Assembly (NCBI RefSeq): GCF_028023675.1
Contig: NZ_JAQIOZ010000003.1
Location: 124,001-188,000 of the forward strand
Source of the DNA: Primorskyibacter aestuariivivens
GTDB taxonomy: Bacteria > Pseudomonadota > Alphaproteobacteria > Rhodobacterales > Rhodobacteraceae
Direction of reading: 5' to 3'
DNA length: 64,000 bases
Positions within the stretch are counted from its first letter, which is position 1. The number at the start of each line of letters is the position of its first letter. The translations under genes were made by a program, and so were the position numbers. The notes beneath the pieces were generated by a model that worked only from the letters and a program-made list of their open reading frames with translations, was not told the origin of the DNA and made no database searches. Shown here piece after piece: positions 9,468 to 18,825 of this stretch.

Positions 9468-11651
9468 TCACCTCAGTCTCAAAGCGTTCAGCGATACCGT
9501 AATCGACGAGGTCGACATCGCCAATGCGGCAATCAGCGGCGTGGCCAGCCCGGCAATCGCCAGCGGCACCGCGAGGATGTTGTAGACCGTGGCGATGCGG
9601 AAATTCTCGCGGATGCGCTGCGTGGCTTTCTGTGCGGTGGTGATCGCCTCGGCCAGCGTGGACAGGTCCTTGCCCAGAAGCACGATGTCGCTGGCGACCC
9701 GCGCCGCATCCAGCGCCGTCGCGGGCGAGATCGATACATCCGCCGCCGCCAGCGCCGCCGTGTCGTTCAACCCGTCACCCACCATCAGCACATGCGCCCC
9801 ATCGGCTTTCAGCGCCGCGATGCGGGCGGCCTTGTCTTCGGGGCGGGCCTCGGCCATCCAGTACTCGATGCCCAACCGGTCCGCCATGGCCTCGACCGCG
9901 CCGGTGGCGTCGCCCGACATGAGCAGCACGCGATGACCCGCGGATTTGAGCGCGCGCACCGCCTCTTCGGCGCCTTCGCGCAGCGCGTCGGAAAAGACGA
10001 ACCGATGCGTTGTGCCATCGCCCAGTGAAAGCCAGGCCGAGGTTTCCTGCACCTTGTCACCGGCCCCAACCCAATCCGCGCGGCCAAGCCGCACGCGCAC
10101 GCCGTTCAACCGGCCTTCGGTGCCATAGCCCGGCACCTCGCGAATATCGGTGACATGGGCGGGCTGTAGCCCTCGGTCCCGAACGGCCCGCGCCAGCGCC
10201 TGTGACAGCGGGTGTGATGAGCTTTCTGCCAGTGCCAGCGCGACCCGCATCACGTCATCTGTATGGCGCGTCGGATTGGACAGTTCGGGCAGCCCCTCGG
10301 TCAGCGTACCGGTCTTGTCAAAGACCACGGTGTCCACCTGCGCCAACCGCTCCAGCGCGGTTTCGTGCTTGATCAGCATGCCTTTCTTGAACAGCCGACC
10401 CGACGCGGCGGTGGTCACGGCAGGCACCGCAAGACCCAGCGCGCAAGGGCAGGTGATGATCAGCACGGCAGCGGCAATATTCAACGCCACGCGCAGATCG
10501 CCCGCATAGATATACCAGCCGACAAAGGCCAAGGCCGAGAGGATATGCACGCCGGGCGCATAGAGTTTCGCGGCGCTGTCGGCGAGCGAGGTGTAGCGCG
10601 AGCGCCCGGATTCCGCGATGGCGACCAGATCGGCCAGTTGATGCAGGGAGCTGTCCTTGCCCACCGCGGTGGCGCGGATCTTCAGCGGTCCTGTGAGGTT
10701 GACTTCACCCGCGCTGACAACCGTGCCTTGTGCGGCAAACACCGGCAGCGTCTCCCCGGTCAGCAGTGAGCGGTCCAGCTCGGACGTGCCCTCGACAATC
10801 TTACCATCCACCGGCATCCGCCCGCCCGGACGCACGAGGATCGTGTCGCCCACGGCCAGCTCTGCCAATGGCACCTGTTCTTCGACCCCGTCCACGATCC
10901 GCGTGGCGCGCGGCACTTCCAGCGCGGCCAGTTCTTCCGCCGCCGAGCGGGCAATCGCGCGGGTGCGGTGATCCAGATACCGGCCCGCCAAAAGAAAGAA
11001 AGTCAGCGCAATCGCCGCGTCGAAATAGGCATGATGGCCAGAAAGCCATGTTTCCCAAAGCGAGGTCACGACCGCCAGCCCGATGGCCAGCGAGATCGGC
11101 ACATCCATGTTCAGCCGCCCATGGCGCAGCGCGGCCCATGCGTTCACGAAAAATGGCTGGGCGGAAAAGGCGATGGTGGGCAGGGTGATAAAGGCGGAAA
11201 TCCAGTGGAACATGTCCCGCGTCGCACCCTCGGCCCCGGACCAGACGGCGATGGACAAAAGCATCACGTTCATCGCCGCAAACCCGGCCACCGCCAGACG
11301 CATCAACAGATCGCGCCCGGCCTTGTCCGTCGCCGTGGCGCGCAGCATCCCTGCGTCCAGTTCATGCGCCTCGTATCCCACGCGTCCTAGCACGCCGATC
11401 AACTGCTCTGCCGTCACGTCCGGCGCGGCCTCGACAGTCACGCGTTTCAGGGTCAGGTTCACCCGCGCCTCATGCACACCCTCGACCTTGCTCAGCTCAT
11501 CTTCCACCGTCGCGATACAAGCCGCGCAATGGATCGAGGGCAGGGAGAGGGCAAGCTGGCCATCCATCTCCACCTCGGCCAGCGCTTCGGCTGCGGGCGC
11601 GGCGTTGCAGGCAGGACAGGCAGAGATGCCGGGACGCAGGGCGACGGTCAT
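9468..11651 (-). CDS. ccoI: copper-transporting P-type ATPase CcoI (FixI)
   Basis: Supplies copper for the binuclear centre of cbb3 oxidase. The 727-residue P1B-ATPase has an N-terminal cysteine pair (CPAC, residues 12-15) and a heavy-metal-associated domain with HCAAC at 41-45. The membrane copper motif CPCALG, the phosphorylation motif DKTGTLTEG and the hinge motif GDGLNDTAAL are all present. The additional CPAC motif is typical of the FixI type as opposed to CopA. It lies 3 bases after ccoH in the same operon. CcoI-type pumps export Cu(I) slowly towards the periplasm for oxidase assembly rather than for detoxification. Confidence 0.95.
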   Translation of the reverse strand: MTVALRPGISACPACNAAPAAEALAEVEMDGQLALSLPSIHCAACIATVEDELSKVEGVHEARVNLTLKRVTVEAAPDVTAEQLIGVLGRVGYEAHELDAGMLRATATDKAGRDLLMRLAVAGFAAMNVMLLSIAVWSGAEGATRDMFHWISAFITLPTIAFSAQPFFVNAWAALRHGRLNMDVPISLAIGLAVVTSLWETWLSGHHAYFDAAIALTFFLLAGRYLDHRTRAIARSAAEELAALEVPRATRIVDGVEEQVPLAELAVGDTILVRPGGRMPVDGKIVEGTSELDRSLLTGETLPVFAAQGTVVSAGEVNLTGPLKIRATAVGKDSSLHQLADLVAIAESGRSRYTSLADSAAKLYAPGVHILSALAFVGWYIYAGDLRVALNIAAAVLIITCPCALGLAVPAVTTAASGRLFKKGMLIKHETALERLAQVDTVVFDKTGTLTEGLPELSNPTRHTDDVMRVALALAESSSHPLSQALARAVRDRGLQPAHVTDIREVPGYGTEGRLNGVRVRLGRADWVGAGDKVQETSAWLSLGDGTTHRFVFSDALREGAEEAVRALKSAGHRVLLMSGDATGAVEAMADRLGIEYWMAEARPEDKAARIAALKADGAHVLMVGDGLNDTAALAAADVSISPATALDAARVASDIVLLGKDLSTLAEAITTAQKATQRIRENFRIATVYNILAVPLAIAGLATPLIAALAMSTSSITVSLNALRLR

Positions 11652-11654
11652 GGT

Positions 11655-12116
11655 TTACTCCACGTGCAGCACGACGCGCTGTTCAAACGGGGTGCCGTCC
11701 AGCGCCTTGGCGCTCATGCGGATGTTCCAGTTGCCGCGCTCCACCTCGACCTTGGCCACATAGGCGCGGCCGTTGAACACGAAATCCGGTTCCATATCGT
11801 CTTTGACATGGGTGGCCCGGCCCAGCACCGCGTGAAGATCCACCACCTGCACCGGGGTGCCATCGGGTTTGGAGATCGACAGGATCACCTCGCCGTCGCG
11901 CGCATCCGCCGCGACCTCCCAGCCCAGCGCCTGCTGCGCATCGCGGCGGCTGTCAAAGCTTTGGCTGGCAACATAGGAGTTCTTGACCTCTAGCCCCGGG
12001 AAGGTTGCCACCGCGTTATAGGCCAGCGCCAGATTGACCCCGATGATGATCCCGAAGGCCCCGACAAAGATCGCCAGCACATGCCATCCGGTGAGTTTGC
12101 GTTCTGCTGTGGCCAT
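11655..12116 (-). CDS. ccoH: cbb3 oxidase assembly protein CcoH (FixH)
   Basis: A 153-residue membrane-anchored assembly factor of cbb3 oxidase. It has one N-terminal transmembrane helix (WHVLAIFVGAFGIIIGVNLA) and a periplasmic beta-rich domain containing the family's NSYVASQSFDSRRDAQ and GNWNIRM segments. It sits between ccoG and ccoI with 3-base gaps on each side, consistent with coupled translation. In other bacteria CcoH contacts the CcoP and CcoN subunits. No anomalies were seen. Confidence 0.93.
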   Translation of the reverse strand: MATAERKLTGWHVLAIFVGAFGIIIGVNLALAYNAVATFPGLEVKNSYVASQSFDSRRDAQQALGWEVAADARDGEVILSISKPDGTPVQVVDLHAVLGRATHVKDDMEPDFVFNGRAYVAKVEVERGNWNIRMSAKALDGTPFEQRVVLHVE

Positions 12117-12119
12117 GGC

Positions 12120-13556
12120 TCAGCTTCCTTTCCCATTGAATACGGTGTCTTCGTGGCTGCGTTCCCCGTTGGTCAGATCCTCGACCCAGAACCGGAACTC
12201 GGTTCGGTGGCCCTGTGCCGGTTCCGACCCGTCCGGGGCGATCACATAGACCCGCTGCAGGCGTGTCGCGGTGGCATCCACATCAACCGTTTCATAGGGC
12301 GTGCCTTCGAGTTGGATGCGCAGAGCGGGGTGACCGGTGACCGACATCCGGAACGGGCGTGTGTCGCCGTGTTTATTGCGCAACCGCACGTCATAGGTGT
12401 TGCGGATGGAGCCGTCCGACAGGGTTACAAAGGTCGGGTTGCGCACCGGTGCCACCGTCATGTCGATCTCGGGACGGATGAAGAGCGCAAAGACCAGCCC
12501 GATCCCCACCAGAGACCAAAGTGCAGTGTACATGATTGTGCGGGGCCGGAGGACATGTTTCCAGATTGGCTTGGGTGCGCCCCCCGCGCGTTCGGCCTCT
12601 TCATCGGTAAAGGCCATGTAGTCGATGAGGCCCCGCGGCTTGCCGATTTTTTCCATGATGTCGTCGCAGGCATCGATGCAGAGCGCACAGGTGATGCATT
12701 CAAGCTGCTGGCCGTCGCGGATGTCGATGCCCACGGGGCAGACATTCACGCAGGCCATGCAGTTGATGCAATCGCCCTGTTCGGCACCGTCCTTGACCTC
12801 CTGGCTGCCTTTGCGTGGCTCTCCGCGCCAGGAGCGGTAGCCCACGGTCAACGTGTCCTCATCCATCATCGCCGCCTGAATCCGCGGCCAGGGGCAAGCG
12901 TAGATGCAGACCTGTTCACGTGCGAAACCGCCAAAGAAAAAGGTCGTCGCGGTCATGATGGCGATGGTGGTGTAGGCGATGGGATGCGCATCACCGGTGA
13001 ACAGATCCTGCAGCAGCGTCGGCGCATCAGCGAAATAGAACACCCAGGCCCCGCCGGTCGCCAGCCCGATCAGCAGCCAAGCGGTCCACTTGGTCATGCG
13101 CAGCCGGAACTTGCGAAAATCCCACTTTTTCTGCCGGTGCAGGCGCAGCCGCGCGTTGCGGTCGCCCTCAATCCAGCGCTCGACAAGGATATAGAGGTCG
13201 GTCCACACCGTTTGGGGGCAGGCATAGCCGCACCACACCCGGCCCAGCGCCGAGGTGAAGAGAAACAGTCCAAGCCCCGCCATGATCAGCAGGCCCGCGA
13301 CGAAGTAAAACTCATGCGGCCAGATCTCGATCCAGAAGAAATAGAACCGGCGGTTCGCCAGATCGACCAGCACCGCCTGATCCGGCAGGCTCGGCCCCCG
13401 GTCCCAGCGAATCCACGGCACGAGGTAATAGATACCCAGCGTGACGATCATGATGATCCATTTCAGATTGCGGAAATTGCCCGAGACGCGTTTCGGGAAA
13501 ATCGGTTCCCGCGCGGCGTAAAGGGATTGCTGTTGGCTGTCGCTCAAGAGACTCAC
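12120..13556 (-). CDS. ccoG: cbb3 oxidase accessory ferredoxin-like membrane protein CcoG (RdxA/FixG)
   Basis: A 478-residue membrane iron-sulfur protein, reported in related bacteria as a cupric reductase for cbb3 assembly. It has N-terminal and internal transmembrane helices, the membrane-embedded motifs WCGYACPQTVW and CIYACPWPR, and two [4Fe-4S] motifs in CINCMACVNVCPVGID and CITCALCIDACD. The C-terminal part is a periplasmic Ig-like domain. It is the first gene of ccoGHIS; an FnrL-type box lies 56 bases upstream of the start, so the operon is probably induced at low oxygen. Confidence 0.95.
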   Translation of the reverse strand: MSLLSDSQQQSLYAAREPIFPKRVSGNFRNLKWIIMIVTLGIYYLVPWIRWDRGPSLPDQAVLVDLANRRFYFFWIEIWPHEFYFVAGLLIMAGLGLFLFTSALGRVWCGYACPQTVWTDLYILVERWIEGDRNARLRLHRQKKWDFRKFRLRMTKWTAWLLIGLATGGAWVFYFADAPTLLQDLFTGDAHPIAYTTIAIMTATTFFFGGFAREQVCIYACPWPRIQAAMMDEDTLTVGYRSWRGEPRKGSQEVKDGAEQGDCINCMACVNVCPVGIDIRDGQQLECITCALCIDACDDIMEKIGKPRGLIDYMAFTDEEAERAGGAPKPIWKHVLRPRTIMYTALWSLVGIGLVFALFIRPEIDMTVAPVRNPTFVTLSDGSIRNTYDVRLRNKHGDTRPFRMSVTGHPALRIQLEGTPYETVDVDATATRLQRVYVIAPDGSEPAQGHRTEFRFWVEDLTNGERSHEDTVFNGKGS

Positions 13557-13611
13557 TCCGGCATAGGCGTATCTTTGATGGTCCTTTTTTCAGGTGTCGC
13601 TGTCAGCGGCT

Positions 13612-13625
13612 TTGACCTGTGTCAA
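13612..13625. promoter_or_regulatory. FnrL/FNR-type binding site before ccoG
   Basis: TTGACCTGTGTCAA matches the FNR-type consensus TTGAT-N4-ATCAA with symmetric C/G changes at the inner positions. It is 56 bases upstream of the ccoG start. A close relative (TTGATCTGGGTCAA) precedes ccoN. Low-oxygen activation by FnrL is inferred from the known Rhodobacter regulon. Confidence 0.8.
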
Positions 13626-13779
13626 ATTACGTATCTGATATTCAGCTTTTGTCGTTCATGGCCCGAGACATTGTTACAAAATAAGCGGGATGTGACGCTG
13701 GTCACTGCGCTAAATGCGTATTTCGATTAAGGTCTGAAGGTGAACAAGGGACGACCCTCTTATCAGGAAAGGACGTGAC

Positions 13780-13935
13780 ATGTTCAAGGTTTTCGCAGAT
13801 AGCTTTATGACCGCAACTCGCTCTGATGCCGGGCCCAATGTCGACAAACGCACTCAGTGCCCGTCGCATGAAGAACCGGATTACCGCAAGCGTGCAACGA
13901 CTCGCGCTCGCAAGAAAGCCGGGCTTACTTACTGA
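13780..13935 (+). CDS. small basic protein of unknown function (51 residues)
   Basis: An open frame with an AGGAAAGGACGTGAC leader giving a plausible ribosome site. The product, starting MFKVFADSFMTATRSD and ending RARKKAGLTY, is rich in Arg/Lys in its second half. No known domain was recognised. The N-terminus resembles that of the 45-residue ORF at 14909 (M-x-x-[VI]-F-[AS]-D-x-F-x-x-A-T), on the other side of the LysR gene. It ends 11 bases inside the 3' end of that convergent LysR gene. Confidence 0.45.
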   Translation: MFKVFADSFMTATRSDAGPNVDKRTQCPSHEEPDYRKRATTRARKKAGLTY

Positions 13936-14806
13936 CCGACGGAGCCTGACGCCGCAGCCAGCGCAGGAAATCGCGTAGCGGCGGGCGTGGGACACCGGGT
14001 GCGGTCACGATATGATAGCCTTTGCCCGGCGGGTCTTCGAACAACAGTCGCAAACGGCCCGCCGCAATATCGCCCAGCACCCATTCCTTGGCCGTCACGA
14101 GAATGCCTTGCCCTTGGCGCGCAGCCTCCAGCGTCAGGCTGCCGGGCAGGTGAACCAGCCCCGCCGTTCGCGCCTCGGTCACGCCTTGATTGCGCAGCCA
14201 GGCGGTGGATTCGCTCGTGCCCAGCTCCTGCAGCCACGGAAACCGCATCAGATCCTCCGCGCAGTCCGCCGGATGCGTGCCGATGAGGTCCGTGGCGGCG
14301 ACGACAGCGATCGACGTTGGCAGGAGCAATTCCGCCTCAAGCCCCGGCCAACGGCCTGCGCCAAAGCGGATCGCCACGTCAATCCCGCCCGGTTGCGGGT
14401 TGGTCAGGGCCGGGTTCGGGTCGATCATGATGTCGATATCGGGGTGCAGGCTTCGGAAACCGGCCAGCCGCGGCATCAGCCAGTTGCTCGCGAAACTGGG
14501 CGTGGTGGAGACATGCAGCGGCCGCGCCGCATCCGCCCCGGTCAGCTCTGCCACACGCGCCGCGATGGTGCCCAACCCGTCGGCCAGCGCCTCGGCCAGT
14601 TGCCGCCCCTCATGGGTGAGCCTCGCCGCGCGCCCGGAACGGTCCAGAAGCGTCAGACCCAGATGGCTTTCAAGATTGCGGATCTGCTGGCTGATGGCGG
14701 CATGGCTGACATTGAGCGCCGCCCCCGCCTTTTGCACCGATCCGGTCTCGGCATAGGCGGCAAAGGCGCGTAGCGCAGCAAGCGGGGGCAGGGCAGTCCA
14801 ATGCAT
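13925..14806 (-). CDS. LysR-family transcriptional regulator, GcvA-like
   Basis: The 293-residue protein has an N-terminal winged helix (LRAFAAYAETGSVQKAGAAL, then AAISQQIRNLESHLGLTLLD) and a LysR substrate-binding domain with PLHVSTTPSFASNWLMPRL, a hallmark of the GcvA/AmpR-like branch. The target and inducer are not known. It is transcribed away from two small ORFs at 14909-15167, which are therefore likely to be regulated by it, and lies between the two cbb3 operons without evident functional link. Confidence 0.88.
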   Translation of the reverse strand: MHWTALPPLAALRAFAAYAETGSVQKAGAALNVSHAAISQQIRNLESHLGLTLLDRSGRAARLTHEGRQLAEALADGLGTIAARVAELTGADAARPLHVSTTPSFASNWLMPRLAGFRSLHPDIDIMIDPNPALTNPQPGGIDVAIRFGAGRWPGLEAELLLPTSIAVVAATDLIGTHPADCAEDLMRFPWLQELGTSESTAWLRNQGVTEARTAGLVHLPGSLTLEAARQGQGILVTAKEWVLGDIAAGRLRLLFEDPPGKGYHIVTAPGVPRPPLRDFLRWLRRQAPSVSK

Positions 14807-14908
14807 TCATGTAATCCTGACTTACATAACAAAAATATTCCTGAGTCGCCCATCCGCCGTCAATAGCGCATATTTCAATACACGCTCCCCAGCGAACAGG
14901 AGGACGAC

Positions 14909-15046
14909 ATGTTGGGAATATTTTCAGATGTATTCAAGCGCGCCACCTATCAGGACCTGCCCCGACCAGACATGCGCGGGGACTGGCGTCCGCCGACCCA
15001 TTGGCGCGCAACACGGCATCACGGGAAAGGGCAACGCCATGATTGA
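14909..15046 (+). CDS. small protein of unknown function (45 residues)
   Basis: Supported by an excellent ribosome site (CAGGAGGACGACATG). The product begins MLGIFSDVFKRATYQDLPRP and is rich in Arg, His and Trp. Its N-terminus resembles that of the ORF at 13780. The stop codon overlaps the start of the next small ORF by eight bases, suggesting coupled translation. It is divergent from the LysR gene, the usual position for a LysR target. Function not recognised. Confidence 0.5.
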   Translation: MLGIFSDVFKRATYQDLPRPDMRGDWRPPTHWRATRHHGKGQRHD

Positions 15047-15167
15047 TCCGATCATTTTCCACAGCGACGCCGCGATGCGCCGCGAAAAAACGCCGCTCAG
15101 GCCCTATCGCGACACACGCTGGCCCTGGCGCCGCGGGCGTTGGGGCACGCCGAAGCCTCAGAGCTGA
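15039..15167 (+). CDS. small Trp/Arg-rich protein of unknown function (42 residues)
   Basis: Starts at an ATG preceded by GGGAAAGGG and overlaps the end of the preceding small ORF. The product reads MIDPIIFHSDAAMRREKTPL and ends in an Arg/Trp-rich tail (TRWPWRRGRWGTPKPQS), which could bind nucleic acid or membranes. An upstream in-frame ATG at 14928 would extend it to 79 residues but has no ribosome site and would lie inside the preceding gene. No family recognised. Confidence 0.4.
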   Translation: MIDPIIFHSDAAMRREKTPLRPYRDTRWPWRRGRWGTPKPQS

Positions 15168-15171
15168 TACG

Positions 15172-15201
15172 AAAAAGGCGGCCCCCGTTACAGGGGCCGC
15201 C
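15172..15201 (-). terminator. rho-independent terminator of ccoNOQP
   Basis: Read on the minus strand, the stem GGCGGCCCC / GGGGCCGCC (9 bp, 7-base loop) is followed by TTTTT. It lies about 90 bases beyond the ccoP stop and just after the convergent small ORF, so it probably separates the two. Confidence 0.75.
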
Positions 15202-15261
15202 AGTTATATTCAGGTGCCGGATGCCTAGGAAACGCGCGAACAGGAAGGCCCCGGCACCTGG

Positions 15262-15286
15262 CCGGAGGCGGAAAGACCGCCTCCGG
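15262..15286 (-). repeat. perfect inverted repeat directly after ccoP
   Basis: CCGGAGGCGG / CCGCCTCCGG, a 10-bp perfect stem with a 5-base loop, begins 6 bases after the ccoP stop codon (minus strand). It lacks a T-run, so it is more likely to protect the mRNA 3' end or cause pausing than to terminate alone; the true terminator is 60 bases further on. Confidence 0.6.
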
Positions 15287-15291
15287 TGTTC

Positions 15292-16173
15292 TTATTCCGG
15301 TGTGGCCTCGCCACCACCCAGGCCGTGCACATAGGTGGCCACGGCGCGGATCTCGGCCTCGGACAGACGCCCTTCCCATGGCGGCATCACGCCGTAGCGG
15401 GAATTGGTCACCGTCTCCATCAGGGCGTCATAGCTGCCGCCATAGAGCCAGATCGCGTCGGTCAGGTTCGGCGCACCCTGGAACCGGTCGCCGGTGCCTT
15501 CATCCATGTGGCAGGCGGCGCAATTGTCGAGATAGATCTCTTCGCCCGCGGCCACGAGGCTGGCATCCTGTGCCTCGCCCGAGAGCGACATCACGTAATT
15601 GACCACCGAGGCAACCTCTTGTTCTTCGAGGATGTCGCCAAAGGCCGGCATCTGCGAGAAACGCGCATTGTCGTTCTCTTCGTTGCGGATGCCATAGGCG
15701 ATGGTCTCGTGGATGGCTTCGATATCACCACCCCAGAGCCAGTCATCGTCCAGCAGGTTCGGGTAACCCGAGGCCTGCGCGCCCGCCGCGCCCGACCCGT
15801 GACATTGTGCGCACCAGGTGCGGAACACGGCGGCACCGGCATTGTTGGCATAGGTCAGCAGTTCGGGATCTTCGGAGATCGCGGTCAGCTCGGTCTCGAC
15901 CAGCTTGGCGTTGATCGCCGCGTTGGCGTCTTCGACAGCCTTGATATCCGCGGCCACTTCGGCACGGGTGGAGTAGCCCAGCACGCCCGCGGTCGCAGAT
16001 GTGATCCCGGGCCATGCCGGATAGGCGATGGTATAGCCAATGCCCCAGACGATGGTGGCATAGAAGGTATACAGCCACCATTTCGGCATTGGCTTGTTGT
16101 ATTCCTTGATGCCGTCCCATTCATGGCCGGTCGTCTCATAATCGAGATCGTCGTTCTTGTTGTCGGTGCTCAT
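15292..16173 (-). CDS. ccoP: cbb3-type cytochrome c oxidase subunit III (dihaem CcoP)
   Basis: The 293-residue dihaem c subunit takes electrons from soluble or membrane cytochrome c into the oxidase. It has the CcoP N-terminus (GHEWDGIKEYNKPMPKWW), one transmembrane helix near residues 32-52, and two haem motifs: CAQCH (about 138) and CAACH (about 223). Methionine ligands are likely in SQMPAF and GVMPPW. The start overlaps the ccoQ stop by four bases. It is the last structural gene of ccoNOQP. Confidence 0.96.
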   Translation of the reverse strand: MSTDNKNDDLDYETTGHEWDGIKEYNKPMPKWWLYTFYATIVWGIGYTIAYPAWPGITSATAGVLGYSTRAEVAADIKAVEDANAAINAKLVETELTAISEDPELLTYANNAGAAVFRTWCAQCHGSGAAGAQASGYPNLLDDDWLWGGDIEAIHETIAYGIRNEENDNARFSQMPAFGDILEEQEVASVVNYVMSLSGEAQDASLVAAGEEIYLDNCAACHMDEGTGDRFQGAPNLTDAIWLYGGSYDALMETVTNSRYGVMPPWEGRLSEAEIRAVATYVHGLGGGEATPE

Positions 16174-16361
16174 GTCCGCACCTCCTTTTCATCCGCAAGG
16201 GCGGGTTTGTCGTCATGCCGCAGCGGGATATTGGCGCAGTCCCTGTGCTCGGCCCAGCTGCCCGGGCGGAACACCCAGGCAACCATGCCGACAAAGAACG
16301 CAAAGAGCACCAGAAGCCCCCAACTGTCAGCGAGTTCACGCAGGAAAGAATAGGTTTCCAT
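16170..16361 (-). CDS. ccoQ: cbb3-type cytochrome c oxidase subunit CcoQ
   Basis: A 63-residue single-span membrane protein that stabilises the interaction of CcoP with the CcoNO core. It reads METYSFLRELADSWGLLVLF, with the transmembrane helix at about residues 13-31 and a polar tail. It lies in the expected ccoN-O-Q-P order, 14 bases after ccoO, and overlaps ccoP by ATGA. Typical length for the family. Confidence 0.93.
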   Translation of the reverse strand: METYSFLRELADSWGLLVLFAFFVGMVAWVFRPGSWAEHRDCANIPLRHDDKPALADEKEVRT

Positions 16362-16375
16362 GATCCACCCCTCCC

Positions 16376-17104
16376 TTAGCGGCTTGCATCCGGCGTGAAG
16401 GTCGAGAAATCGACCAACGTACCCAGCATCTGCATGTAAGCGATCAGCGCATCAGCCTCGGACACACCCGGTTGAGCGTCGAAGTTGCGTACATTGATGG
16501 CGTCGCCGTAGCGCTCAAGCAGCCCGTCATAATCCGCGTCGGGATCTGCCTGTGCGGCAAAGTCAGCCTGTGCACTTTCGATCATCTCGTCCGAATAGGG
16601 CGTACCCAGCAGCTTATGCACCGACATCAGGTCGCCGATATAGCGACCGTCGATGAGCGTGCGCTCAAGCTGGTCGTATTTCGGCATGACCGATTCCGGC
16701 ACCACCGATTGCGGGTCGCGGAAGTGATCCACATGCCACGCATCCGAGTAGCGGCCACCCACGCGGGCCAGGTCGGGACCTGTCCGCTTGGAGCCCCACT
16801 GAAACGGGTGGTCATACATCGACTCCGCCGCGAGGCTGTAGTGGCCATAGCGTTCGACCTCGTCCCGCATGGGGCGGATCATCTGGCTGTGGCACACATA
16901 GCAGCCTTCGCGGATGTACACTTCGCGTCCGGCCAGTTCGAGCGGGGTGTAGGGGCGCATGCCCTCGACCTCTTCGATCGTGTTGTCGAGGTAGAAGAGC
17001 GGCACGATCTGCACCAGCCCGCCAATGGTCACGACGAGAAAGCTGAAAATCAGCAAAAGCGTCGCGTTGGTCTCGAGGATTTTATGTTTGTCGAGAATTG
17101 CCAT
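16376..17104 (-). CDS. ccoO: cbb3-type cytochrome c oxidase subunit II (monohaem CcoO)
   Basis: The 242-residue protein has an N-terminal membrane anchor ([20 protein letters not shown]) and one haem c site in [20 protein letters not shown] (CxxCH). The [16 protein letters not shown] segment is a CcoO hallmark. It transfers electrons from CcoP haems to CcoN. It lies 14 bases after ccoN. Complete and ordinary. Confidence 0.96.
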   Translation of the reverse strand: MAILDKHKILETNATLLLIFSFLVVTIGGLVQIVPLFYLDNTIEEVEGMRPYTPLELAGREVYIREGCYVCHSQMIRPMRDEVERYGHYSLAAESMYDHPFQWGSKRTGPDLARVGGRYSDAWHVDHFRDPQSVVPESVMPKYDQLERTLIDGRYIGDLMSVHKLLGTPYSDEMIESAQADFAAQADPDADYDGLLERYGDAINVRNFDAQPGVSEADALIAYMQMLGTLVDFSTFTPDASR

Positions 17105-17118
17105 CTGTCCGGTCCTCC

Positions 17119-18732
17119 TTATTCGGCCGGCGTGGCATGCGCTGCGGCGGTGTCGGCATCAACAGCCGGGCCACGTGTCGCAGTCATCCACAGGTTATAG
17201 CACATGATGACAGAGCCAGCGAGGAACAGGACCCCACCCAGACCGCGTACCACATACATGGGCAGCTTGGCATCCACGGTGTCAGCGAACGAGTTCACGA
17301 GGAAACCGTTGGCATCGACTTCACGCCACATCAGGCCTTCCATGATCCCCGTCACCCACATCGAGGCGGCGTAGAGAATGATGCCGATGGTCGCGAGCCA
17401 GAAGTGCCAGGACACCAGTTTCAGGCTATAGAGGCCCGTCCGGTTCCACAGCTTCGGCACCAGGAAGTAGAGCGCACCAAAGGTGATCATACCGTTCCAG
17501 CCAAGCGCGCCGGAATGCACGTGACCAATGGTCCAGTCGGTGTAGTGTGACAGCGAGTTCACCGCGCGGATCGACATCATCGGACCCTCAAAGGTGGACA
17601 TGCCGTAGAAGCCGACAGAAATCACCATCATGCGGATCACCGGATCCGTGCGCAGTTTGTCCCATGCGCCCGACAGCGTCATCAGACCGTTGATCATGCC
17701 ACCCCAGGACGGCATCCACAGCACGATCGAGAACACCATGCCCAGCGTCGAGGCCCAGTCAGGCAGCGCCGTGTAGTGCAGGTGGTGCGGACCGGCCCAG
17801 ATATACAGGAAGATCAGTGCCCAGAAGTGGATGATCGACAGCTTATACGAAAAGACGGGACGTTCGGCCTGTTTCGGGATGAAGTAGTACATCATGCCCA
17901 GGAAACCGGCGGTCAGGAAGAAGCCCACAGCGTTGTGGCCGTACCACCACTGCACCATCGCGTCCTGCACGCCCGAGAAGACCTGCACCGATTTGGAGCC
18001 CCAGATCGAGACCGGAATCGACAGGTTGTTGAACACATGCAGCATCGCCACGGTGACGATGAAGGCCAGGAAGAACCAGTTGGCCACGTAGATGTGGGGC
18101 TCTTTCCGCTTGATGATCGTGCCGAGGAACACGGCGAGGTAGACCAGCCAGACAATCGTCAGCCACAGGTCAATGTACCATTCCGGTTCGGCATATTCCT
18201 TGGACTGGGTGGAACCCAGCAGGTAGCCTGTCGCCGCCAGCACGATAAAGAGGTTGTAGCCCCAGAACACGAACCACGCGGCATTGCCGCCCCACAGCCG
18301 CGCGGCGGAGGTGCGCTGCACGATGTAGAAAGAGGTTGCGATCAGCGCGTTGCCGCCAAAGGCGAAAATCACGGCGCTGGTGTGCAGCGGGCGCAACCGG
18401 CCAAAATTGGCATAGCCTTCCGACCAGTCAAAGTTCAGCGCCGGAAAGGCCAGCTGAAACGCGATGAACGTGCCGGCGAGGAAACCAACCACGCCCCAGA
18501 AAGCGGTGGCAATCACCCCGGCGCGGACAACGCTATCATTGTAAGAGGTTGCAAGTGTCGCGGCAGGCACCGGTTCATCCGTGCGCCGCAAGGTCCACAG
18601 GAACATGCCGCCAGCGACCACCATGATCAGCAGGGCATGCACCATATAGGCCAGATCACGCGCGTAATTGGCCGCGATCATCGCGAAGAGCGTGATCAGA
18701 CCAAGCGCAATCAGCTTGATATAATTCGACAT
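17119..18732 (-). CDS. ccoN: cbb3-type cytochrome c oxidase subunit I (CcoN)
   Basis: The 537-residue catalytic subunit of the high-affinity terminal oxidase reduces oxygen and pumps protons across the inner membrane at low oxygen. Twelve or more hydrophobic helices are evident. Histidine ligands of the haems and CuB are seen in [44 protein letters not shown] and [19 protein letters not shown]. First gene of ccoNOQP. An FnrL-type box lies about 94 bases upstream in the region shared with the divergent universal stress gene. Confidence 0.97.
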   Translation of the reverse strand: MSNYIKLIALGLITLFAMIAANYARDLAYMVHALLIMVVAGGMFLWTLRRTDEPVPAATLATSYNDSVVRAGVIATAFWGVVGFLAGTFIAFQLAFPALNFDWSEGYANFGRLRPLHTSAVIFAFGGNALIATSFYIVQRTSAARLWGGNAAWFVFWGYNLFIVLAATGYLLGSTQSKEYAEPEWYIDLWLTIVWLVYLAVFLGTIIKRKEPHIYVANWFFLAFIVTVAMLHVFNNLSIPVSIWGSKSVQVFSGVQDAMVQWWYGHNAVGFFLTAGFLGMMYYFIPKQAERPVFSYKLSIIHFWALIFLYIWAGPHHLHYTALPDWASTLGMVFSIVLWMPSWGGMINGLMTLSGAWDKLRTDPVIRMMVISVGFYGMSTFEGPMMSIRAVNSLSHYTDWTIGHVHSGALGWNGMITFGALYFLVPKLWNRTGLYSLKLVSWHFWLATIGIILYAASMWVTGIMEGLMWREVDANGFLVNSFADTVDAKLPMYVVRGLGGVLFLAGSVIMCYNLWMTATRGPAVDADTAAAHATPAE

Positions 18733-18825
18733 TTTTCGTCCCTTCGTCTTGCCCCATACGATTCGAATGCCGCGGGGGGCGGATTTAGACTGATCGCTTT
18801 CTGCGCGTGCACAGGAAAAGGCGCA

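Noticed and set aside
12081-13730. A 549-codon plus-strand open frame opposite ccoG and its promoter
   Set aside because: It covers the real ccoG gene, crosses the FnrL site and has no domain or start signal.
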